From CAJQQK01 sp963696075 (GTDB lineage Bacteria; Pseudomonadota; Alphaproteobacteria; Rhizobiales; Hyphomicrobiaceae): DNA of 48,187 bases. The notes beneath the pieces are model-generated. The model was not told where the DNA came from. It searched no databases and saw nothing but the letters and a program-made list of their open reading frames with translations. How positions within the stretch are numbered: the first letter of the stretch is position 1; every line of letters begins with the position of its first letter. Made by a program: the position numbers and the translations under genes. The DNA lies in the NCBI GenBank assembly GCA_963696075.1, contig CAVOJD010000028.1, forward strand, positions 1 to 48,187, read 5' to 3'. This document shows positions 1-9,600 of this stretch, in pieces.

Positions 1-1107
1 GAAACGCTCGCAGGCCCAGGCGGCGCGGGCGAGGACGGCGTTGCGGGCGTGGTGGCGGCGGTCGCCGCGCTGGCGGACGAGGCCGTCGATCAGCTCAAGG
101 GCGGTGCATTCGCGGCGTTCGTAGGGGTGGACGTGGCGGGTGTAGCGGGTGAGCGCGATGGCGATCAGCTCATCGAGCGTGCGGCGGCGGGTGCGGCGTG
201 GCATCGGGGCAAGATCGTCGGTGAGGCCCCAGCCGGCGTAGAACGGGGCGCCGTGGCAGGTGACGGACTTTCCGCGCAACAGAGCTTCGAAGCCGGCGAG
301 GGACGAGATCGTCTCGATGTGGTCGGCGATGTCGATGAGATCGATGATGCCGGCTGCCTGGATGACGTGATCGGCGAGGGGCTGAACGGTGTCGGGCGCA
401 ATGGCGCCGCGGCGCAGGCCGGAGATGACATCAGGGTGCGGCTTGTAGATGACGACGGCGCCGGGGTGGCGCTTGCGGACCTGGCGCAGGAGGTCGACGT
501 TGACGTTGTCGGTTGCGGCCGGGTCGATCGTTGTGGAGATGGTTTTCAAAATCGAGGCGTCATCTGCAACCTGTCCCGGTACGAGGACGATCGGACGGTT
601 GCCCGCACCTTTGCGGATCGTGTCGATTTCATTGGCGCCAGTGGCTTGCTGGCCGAGGTTATATTTGGACATGCGGGCCTCGAGGATGCGGGCGCGGATC
701 AGGGCGCCGGTCTCGATGTCGGCGGGGGAGAGGTCGTCGTGTTCGAGGGCGTGTTCGAGGTCGCTCGGGCGGGAGGCGTCATAGTAGATGCCGCGGCGGT
801 CGAGGGCGAGGGAGGCTGCGGCAACGAAGCCCGCGCCAAGGCCGATCGAGCGCAGGAAGCCGTCCTCGATGCGCCAGAGGGGGATGTTGTCGGCGGCGGC
901 CTGGGCGATGTGGTGGTCTTCGAGGCGGGAGGCCCAGACGTAGAGGTCGGCGCCGTTGCGTTTGGCGCGGGTGATGGCGGTGTCGATCGACCAGCAGAAG
1001 CGGGGCGGGCCCGAAGGGCGGCTCAGGAGCGCGCGCAAGGTCGGGCGGTTCCACCAGTAGGTCGCAGCGACGATGGCGGGGCGGTCGGGCGGCGCGGACA
1101 CGGGCAC
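1..1107 (-). CDS. kpsC: KpsC-type capsule beta-Kdo transferase, C-terminal module (partial, runs off left edge)
   Basis: About 369 codons are visible and the 3' end lies outside the window. The translation carries the hallmarks of the second (C-terminal) catalytic module of KpsC: RIEDGFLRSIGLG, DRRGIYYDASRPSDLE, SKYNLG, VLVPGQVADDASI, YKPHPDV and PFYAGWGLTDD. In the family, KpsC adds the alternating beta-Kdo residues that link group 2 capsule to its lipid, at the cytoplasmic face of the inner membrane. Here the module stands alone: the reading frame opens right after the PhyH stop codon, with no first module in front. The start is a GTG at 1107 (a second in-frame GTG lies at 1101), 12 bases after the upstream stop; no strong ribosome site is seen. 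It is the last visible gene of the PKS operon. The matching first module is about 45 kb away at 46.4-47.5 kb. Confidence 0.88.
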   Translation of the reverse strand, partial: MPVSAPPDRPAIVAATYWWNRPTLRALLSRPSGPPRFCWSIDTAITRAKRNGADLYVWASRLEDHHIAQAAADNIPLWRIEDGFLRSIGLGAGFVAAASLALDRRGIYYDASRPSDLEHALEHDDLSPADIETGALIRARILEARMSKYNLGQQATGANEIDTIRKGAGNRPIVLVPGQVADDASILKTISTTIDPAATDNVNVDLLRQVRKRHPGAVVIYKPHPDVISGLRRGAIAPDTVQPLADHVIQAAGIIDLIDIADHIETISSLAGFEALLRGKSVTCHGAPFYAGWGLTDDLAPMPRRTRRRTLDELIAIALTRYTRHVHPYERRECTALELIDGLVRQRGDRRHHARNAVLARAAWACERF

Positions 1108-1119
1108 GGGGCTAACGGT

Positions 1120-2205
<1,086 letters not shown>

Positions 2206-2225
2206 GGGGCCATCCTTTCGGTTTC

Positions 2226-3614
2226 TCAGCGCATCACGTAGTTGGCGGCGGCGGCGGCGGTGGCGAGGCCGAACTTGTCGGGGCCGAGGGCGTCGAGTTC
2301 CTGCTTGAGGACGTTTGCGGCGTTGGTGATCTGGTCGGGGGTGTGCTCGCTCGTGAGGAAGAAGCGGAGGCGGGCGGCGCGCATGGCGACGGCGGGATAG
2401 GTGACGGGGATCGTGGAGATGCCGCGGGCGAAGAGGCGCTCTGCAAGTTTGGCGGCGCGGATGGAGTCGCCGATCATCGCGACGCCAACAGCGAAGCCGG
2501 ATGAGTGGCCAATGTCGAGGCCGGCTCCAGTGAAGGCGTCAACGAAGGTCTTGCCGTTCCGGCGCAGCTTCGTGACGCGTTCGGGTTCGGCGTGAAGTTT
2601 GACAAGGGCTGCGTGGGCGGCGGCGGCGACGGGCGGCGAAAGGCCGACGGAGAACATGAAGGCTGAGGCGTTGAACTTCATGTTGTCGATCAAGGCCTGG
2701 GGGCCGCAAATGTAGCCGCCGCTGGCGCTGAGTGTCTTGGAGAGCGTCCCCATCCAGATGTCGACAACGTCAGGCGACATGTCGAATTCTTCGAAGAGGC
2801 CGCGGCCGGTGGCGCCGAGGACGCCGATGGAATGGGCTTCATCGACCATCAGCCAGGCGGCGTGGCGGCGCTTGATCTCGGCCAACTGCGGCAGGGGGGA
2901 AATGTCGCCGTCCATCGAGTAGAGGCCTTCGACCACGATCAGCACGCGATTGTACTGATGGCGGCACTCGGTCAGGATCTTGTCGAGGGCGGCCATGTCG
3001 TTGTGCGGGAAGGTGAGGCGGGTGGCGGCCGTCAGCTTGGTGCCGAGCACGATGGAATTATGTGACAGCGCGTCGAAGACGATGAGGTCGCCCTTGTCGA
3101 GGAGTTCACCGATGACCGAGACATTCGTGGCGTGGCCGGAGACGAAGGTGAGGGCATCCTCGGTTTCGTAGTGGTCGGCAAGGGCGCGCTCGAAGTCGCG
3201 GTGGAGAGGACGGTCGCCAGCGGTTGGGCGGCTTGCCGAGACGGAGGTGCCGTAGCGGTCGATTGCGGCCTTGGCGGCGGCGTTGACTTCCGCGCTGCCG
3301 TTGAGGCCGAGGTAATCGTAGGAGATGAAGTTGTCGTAGGTCTTGCCATCGATGAGGCAGGTGGCGCCGGAGCGACCCTCGTGCAGTTTGAAGTAGGGGT
3401 TTTCGACGCCCATGACGTCTGCAACCGCGCGCTGGCGGCGGATTTCCTTGTAGAGGGGGAGGGTGGCGAAGTCGGTTTTTTCCGATGACCGCGTCACAGG
3501 CGCCAATGGGATCGCGGTGGTCTTTTTCGCGGTCAGGCTGCGGGCGACGTCGAGCATCGACTGGCGCTTCTTGCGCGGCGTCGTGGGGTCAGTGTTCGGG
3601 TTCGGTCTGGTCAT
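2226..3614 (-). CDS. rkpG: PLP-dependent alpha-oxoamine synthase (RkpG-like; AONS/KBL/SPT family)
   Basis: A 462-residue fold-type I PLP enzyme. Lys293 in MGTLSKTLSASGGY is the internal aldimine lysine. D258 and H261 in VDEAHS and H185 in LSHNS match cofactor and substrate residues of the alpha-oxoamine synthase family. Members condense an amino acid with an acyl thioester, releasing CO2, to give an alpha-amino ketone; serine palmitoyltransferase, 8-amino-7-oxononanoate synthase and 2-amino-3-ketobutyrate ligase are relatives. The first 50 residues are an extension not found in the small biosynthetic members. The gene lies 29 bases after the PKS stop codon in the same operon, and an SDR reductase is divergent from the operon. 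This is the arrangement of Sinorhizobium rkpA/rkpG/rkpH, and it resembles PKS-AOS pairs that release a polyketide by decarboxylative condensation. The amino-acid substrate cannot be read from the sequence. Confidence 0.9.
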   Translation of the reverse strand: MTRPNPNTDPTTPRKKRQSMLDVARSLTAKKTTAIPLAPVTRSSEKTDFATLPLYKEIRRQRAVADVMGVENPYFKLHEGRSGATCLIDGKTYDNFISYDYLGLNGSAEVNAAAKAAIDRYGTSVSASRPTAGDRPLHRDFERALADHYETEDALTFVSGHATNVSVIGELLDKGDLIVFDALSHNSIVLGTKLTAATRLTFPHNDMAALDKILTECRHQYNRVLIVVEGLYSMDGDISPLPQLAEIKRRHAAWLMVDEAHSIGVLGATGRGLFEEFDMSPDVVDIWMGTLSKTLSASGGYICGPQALIDNMKFNASAFMFSVGLSPPVAAAAHAALVKLHAEPERVTKLRRNGKTFVDAFTGAGLDIGHSSGFAVGVAMIGDSIRAAKLAERLFARGISTIPVTYPAVAMRAARLRFFLTSEHTPDQITNAANVLKQELDALGPDKFGLATAAAAANYVMR

Positions 3615-3643
3615 GTCACCGTCTGCGGCGCTGCCGCTGCTTC

Positions 3644-6600
3644 CTAGACAACCTTCTTGAGGCCTGCTTCGTGTTTGGTCACACGGCGCTCGAGTTGGGC
3701 GATTTCAGCTTCATCGATCTCTTCGGAGACGTGCTTGTCAATCAACGTATCACGCCGTGGTGTCTCGTCACCGGTTTCCTGGCTGCCGCGCAGGCGGGGC
3801 AGGACGCGGGCCGCGATGTCGTTGATGGTGGTGCCGTCCGAGATCGAGACGACGGGCAGATCAATGCCGAGGCCGCGTTGGGCGGCCATGCGCAATTCGA
3901 GACCCATCAATGAATCCATGCCGATATCGGCCAGAGACCGTTTCAGGGAGATGTCCTCGACGGGCATCCGGAAGATGGCTGCGACCTCGCGGGCCAGGTA
4001 GTCGGCGATGACGGCGCGGGCGGCGTCTTCGTTAAGGCCGAGAATGGCTGCGCGAATGTCGACCGTGTCACCGCGGTCGCCGTGGCCGGTGGCGGCTTCG
4101 CGGCGTATCAGGGCGTAGGCCGGCGTGCGAACGATAGGAAGCATGTCGGCTGCAACCGACCAGTTCATCGTGGCAAGGGCGACGTTCGCGCAGGTGGTGT
4201 CGCAGTCCTCACGGACCAGGAGGTGGGCGAGCAGGTTGAGGCCGTCGCGGGCCTTGAAGTCGATGCCGCCAATGTGGCGGGCGAGCGATTGGGCGGCGTC
4301 GGCCTCGCGGGTGAGGACGCCCACGTCCGAGATCGCGCCCCAGGCGACGGAGATGGCCTTGAGGCCGGCTGCCGCGCGGACACGGGCGAGGCCATCGAGG
4401 TAACCGTTGGCGGCGGTGTAGCTTGCCTGGCCGGGGTTGCCGAACAGCGTTGCTGCGGAGGAGAAGAGCAGGAAATAGTCGAGGTGGTCGTCGCGGGTCA
4501 GGCGGTCGAGGTTGGCGGCGCCGGTCACTTTCGGGGCGAGGACGGTCTCGATGCGTTCCGGCGTCAGGTTCTCGATCGCGCCGTCGTCGAGGACCATGGC
4601 GGTCAGGGCGATGCCCGCAATCGGGCGCTGGGCGCGGGTGCGCGTCAGGAGATCGTCCAGGGCGGCCGGGTTGGTCGCGTCGCAAACCGCAATATCGAGC
4701 GAGATATCGCGGCGGGCAAGGTTGGCGCGAAGTTGGTCGAGGGCGTCGGCGCCGTCGCCTTTGGCTTTGCCGGTGCGGCTGGTGAGGAGGATGTGGCGGG
4801 CGCCGCGGTCGGCCAGCCAGCGGGCGAGTTCGAGGCCGAAGCCGCCGGTGCCACCGACGATGATGTGGGTGGCGTCCGCGCGGGCGGTGAACTCGCGTTT
4901 GGTGACGGAGGTGCCGGCTGCGGGCTGGGGCGCTTCAACGACGATCTTGCCGATGTGACCGGACTTCTGCATCAGGCGGAAGGCGTCGACGACGGAGGCG
5001 GCGGGGAAGGTGCGGTAGGGGAGGGCTGTGAAGGTGCCGTCGGCGAAGCCCTCGATGATTTCGGCAAAGACGCGGCGGACGACTTCAGGGCGATAGGTGA
5101 GGAGCTGGTCGGCGTCGATGCCGTGATATGAAACGTTGCGGCGGAACGGGCGCAGCGCGATCTTGGTGTTGGCGTAGAAGTCCCGCTTGCCGAGTTCGAG
5201 GAAGCGGCCGAAGGGGCGCATCAGCTCGATCGTGCGTTCCATCGCCTCGCCAGCGAGTGAGTTGAGGGCGACATCGACGCCCCCGTCCGTGATGCGCCGG
5301 ACCTCGTCGGCGAATTCGAGGGAGCGCGTGTCGAGGACATGATCGGCGCCGAGGGCGCGGAGGAGGTTGCGTTTTTCGTCGCTGCCGGCGGTTGCGATGA
5401 TGCGGGCGCCGAGGCGCCGCGCGATCTGGATGGCGGCAAGGCCGACGCCGCCGGCAGCGCCGTGAATGAGGACCCATTCGCCGCTTCTGAGATTGGCGAG
5501 ATGGTCAAGGGCGTAATGGGCCGTGAGGAACGCGACGGGGATGGTTGCGGCGTCCTCAAGGGCGACGTTGTCGGGCAGGCGGGCGACGGCATCGCTGGTG
5601 ACGGTGACGTGCGAGGCAAAACAGGCCGGCGCCATGGCCATGACGCGGTCGCCCGGGGAGAAGTCCTCGATGTCGTCTCCGACGCGGACGATCCGGCCGG
5701 CGCACTCGAAACCAACGGTTGGGCCTGCAAAGCCGTCTTCGAGGGCTTCTTCGGGCAGCAGGCCGAGCGACCACATCACGTCGCGGAAGTTGAGGCCGGT
5801 GGCGGTGACCTCGATCTCGACTTCGCCCGGCGCTGGCGCGCGGCGGTCGCGCGCGACCCAGGTGAGGGCGTCGAGGTCTCCGGTCTCGGTCAGTTCCAGC
5901 ACGGTGGCCTGATCGAGCATGGCTGCGGCATTGCCTGATGGCGCCGGGCGGGGGCTTGGCGGCGGCGCGCCACGGCGCACTTCGAGGCCATGGATGGCGT
6001 CTGGTGCAACGATCAATTCAGAGTGCTGGGGCGGGTTCGCGATCACGGCGTCGAGGCGCGCGGCGGCCGCGTCAGGGGCGAGGGCGGCTGCGATATCAAC
6101 GATGCGGATGTCGCGGTCGGGATACTCATTCAGGGCTGAGCGGGCGTAGCCCCAGACGCCGGCGCGAACCGGGTCTGCGGGACCCAGGTCCGCGAGGGCG
6201 CGGGCGCCACCGACGGCAATGATCCAGAGGCGGGCCGGGCGGTTGGCCAGGTCCTTCAGAAGCGAGGTGAGGCGGCTGGTTGCGTCCAGGAGTTCGGCCT
6301 GGGGATCGCGGGATGCCGGTTCGCTGGCGGAGATGAAGACGATTTCCGGGCGGGTGCCCGATGGGTCCAACTCGTCGAGGATGCCGGTGACCGTGTCCGG
6401 CGCGACCAGCTTGGTGACGCGGCCTGACGATGCGATCTGGTCCTGCAGGGTCGCAGCGATGGTGGGGTTCGAGGTGTTGTCACCAGTCAGGATCAGGACG
6501 GGTGCGGCGGGCGGTGGCGCTGCCGCTGAGGTGGCGTCCGGTTCCGGCTGGTGTTGGTGGGCCTTGTGGTCCGGGCGGTCGTCCGCTGTGCTTGCGGTGG

Positions 6601-9600
6601 ACGCCGCCGGGGCTTCGGCGTGCGCCAGGATCAGGTTCGTGTTCGCAAGCGCTCCAAGGTCAGTGGCTCCTTGAGCGGTGAAGCCCGCGCTTTCCAGGAG
6701 GCTCGTCCAGCGGTCTTTCTCGCGCAGGCGGCCGTGGGCGATGCCGGCGACGTGGTTGGTGTCGAACCAGCCCCGGGTGCCGGCGAAGATGACATCGTGG
6801 AAGGCGCTTGGCTGCAGTTCGGTGACTGCGGCGATGGCGCCGTCGGCGAGGCGTGGCTTCAGGTTGGCGAGGAGGACCGAGATGTTCTCGAGCCCATGGA
6901 GCCCGTCTGCGGAGACGACGAGGTCGAAGGGGGCAAAGGCATCGAGGGCGTCGAGCGTGGCATCGACGTGGACGGTGTCGATGCCAGGGGTGCGGGCGTA
7001 GAGGGAGGCGATGCGCGCGCTCCAGGTGCCATCGGTATCGGCGACGACGAGGTGGGCCCGGGTGTTGCGGTCACGGGCTGTCTCGAGGAGCGGTTCGAGG
7101 GCGCGGGTCAGGCCGCCGGCCGAGGCGCCAAGTTGCAGGATGCGCAAGGGGCGGCCTTCCGGCCAATGGCGGATGGCCTCAGCGACGAGGGCGGCGATCT
7201 GGGTGATGCGCACGCGGGCCGCGGGCGTCGCGGTCATGAACTGCTCGATGAGGGAGAGCGAATAGACGTCCGAGATGGCGGGTGTCGTTTCGGTCGCCGG
7301 CGCGTTGTCACCTTGCGTTGGGAGCGCGCCATCCGCGCCTGTTTCGTCGATGGCGAGCCAGCGCTTGAGATGCTGGGTGGCGTTCAGCAACATGATGCAT
7401 TCGGCCGACCAGGAGGGGTCTTCCTCGAGGATTGCCGTGACGATCTCGTCGAGCGGCGGGAGGGGACAGGCATCGGGCGCGACGAGGTGCCAAAGGGCGT
7501 CATCGCCGTCCGACGTCGCGAGATCGGCGCTTGCAAGCAAGGCAAGCAGATTTGCCATGGCGGCGCGGCAGTCGGTGTCGTCGCGGCGCCAGGGGAGGGG
7601 GGCTGCGAGCTGGGCCTCGATGATGTTGTCGTTGTCGCTGCCGCATTCGGAGAGGGGTTTGCGGTTGAGGGCGAGATCGATGATCCGGTCCGGTCCGGCG
7701 ACCGCGGTCACGGCGTCAAAGGCTGCGCGGCGGGCGGCCATGTCGAGGAGCAGGCGGTTCTCGTCGTGGCGGGTGGTGTCGGTCTCGGTCTCGGGCAGCG
7801 AGGCGGATTGGAGGTTGCCCAGGAGGTGAGTGAGATCAGGCGCGGCTGAAGGGGAGATTTGGAGCGGCAGCGGATGGACGGTGTGGTCGACGTGGTAGGC
7901 TGCCTGGGCGAGGCTCAGGCGGTGGACCAGGCTGGAGGCGCGGAAGCGGACATTCTCGGCGATGGCAATGAGACTGCCGTCGCGGGCGAACAGCTCAAAG
8001 CCTGCGCGGACGGCTCGGGTGTTGTAGCTTTTGAGGTGAATGCGGGCGCTCGCGATGCGCTGGCCTGGCATGATCACGCGCAGCCGGCCGAGGTGGACCG
8101 GCACGTAGGCGAGTTTGGTCTCGCCGAAGACGAGGCGCTCGTAGACGACGTTGAGGCCGTGGAAACACGCGTCGAAGTCGACGGGATGGAGGATGAAGGC
8201 GCTGTCCGTTGCGTCATCGTCCGGTGCGCTGAGTTCGACTTCGATGATTTCGTCGCCGATCTCACGGCAGGCCGTCACGCGTTGGAAGGCAGGGCCGTAG
8301 TCGAGGCCGAATTTTTCAGCGAGCCGGTAGATGTGATCAAGGATGGGGGCGTCGCCATCGGTCTGCTGCGAGGGGGCTGTGAGCGCGGGGCGGTCGCCGG
8401 TCGGGATCCGGGCGAAGCGGCTGCGGGCATGGGTCTGGCGGTCGTCTTCGGTCAGGCGGGGACGGCTCGAGATCTCGACCGTGTGGGTTTCGATGTCGAT
8501 GCGTGTGCGAACGGCCTGGCAGGCTTCGTCGTGGAGTTCGAGGGCCTGGACGAAGTCGAAGTCGCGCAGTTCGATCTCGGTGGTCGCAAGATGCTGGGCT
8601 GCCGCGGTGAGGGCCATTTCGACATAGCCGGTGCCCGGCATGATCGGCTTTCCGGCGACCGCGTGGTCGGCGAGGAAGGGGACCATGCCGGTGTCGAGGT
8701 GGCTGTCCCAGACATAATCCTCGGGGCGCAGCTGCAGTCCAAGAAGGGGATGCGGGCGATTGGCGGTGTTGAAGGTGTCGAGGGCTTCGGGGCTGATCTG
8801 GAAGAGGTAGTCCTGGTCCTGCCAGGGGTAGGCGGGCAGGACGATTTGCGGGTCCGGGGCGCGGCCGAACGTGATTGTGCGATCAAAGGTTGCGCCGGCG
8901 GCGAGCGCGCGGGCAAGGGCACGGCGGAGGGGGTCGTCGGCTGGCGTATCGGCGGCGTCGAGGGAGGCGACGACTGCTGTTTCCAGATCCGTGTTGCGCG
9001 TTGCGTCCGCGATATATTTGGCGAGGATCGGGCGGGGACCGATTTCGATGAAGACCTGGATGCCGTCTTCTGCGGCGGTACGAACGGCGTCATCGAATTG
9101 AACCGGCTGGCGGACGTTATCCCACCAGTAGGCGGGGCCGAGCGCTTCACCGGCGACCTTGGCGCCGGTGACTGTCGAATACATGGTGTGGGTCGCCGCG
9201 CCGGGCTCAAGGCCGGTCAGGGTCTCAAGGAGCGGTGCGCGCACAGGGTCGAGGCGGGCCGAGTGGAAGGGGTAGTTGATGTCGAGGATGCGGGTTGCGA
9301 TCCGGTTTTCGCCGGCGTGCTCGGCAAAGGCGCGGATGTCGTCGGGGGCACCGCTGACGGTGACGGAGCGCGGTGAGTTCAGGGCTGCAATTTCAACTGA
9401 ACCGAGGCCGCTCTCGCGGATCAGTTCGGCGGTGTCGGCGGCGCTGGTCTGGACGGCGGCCATGAGGCCCTGGCCGGCTGCAAGTTCCTGATGGTGGGAG
9501 CGGGCGCGGATGACGGCGACGGCCTGGGCGAGATCAAGGCTGCCGGCAATGTGGGCGGCGGCGACTTCGCCGACGCTGTGGCCAAGCGTTGCTGCGAAGA

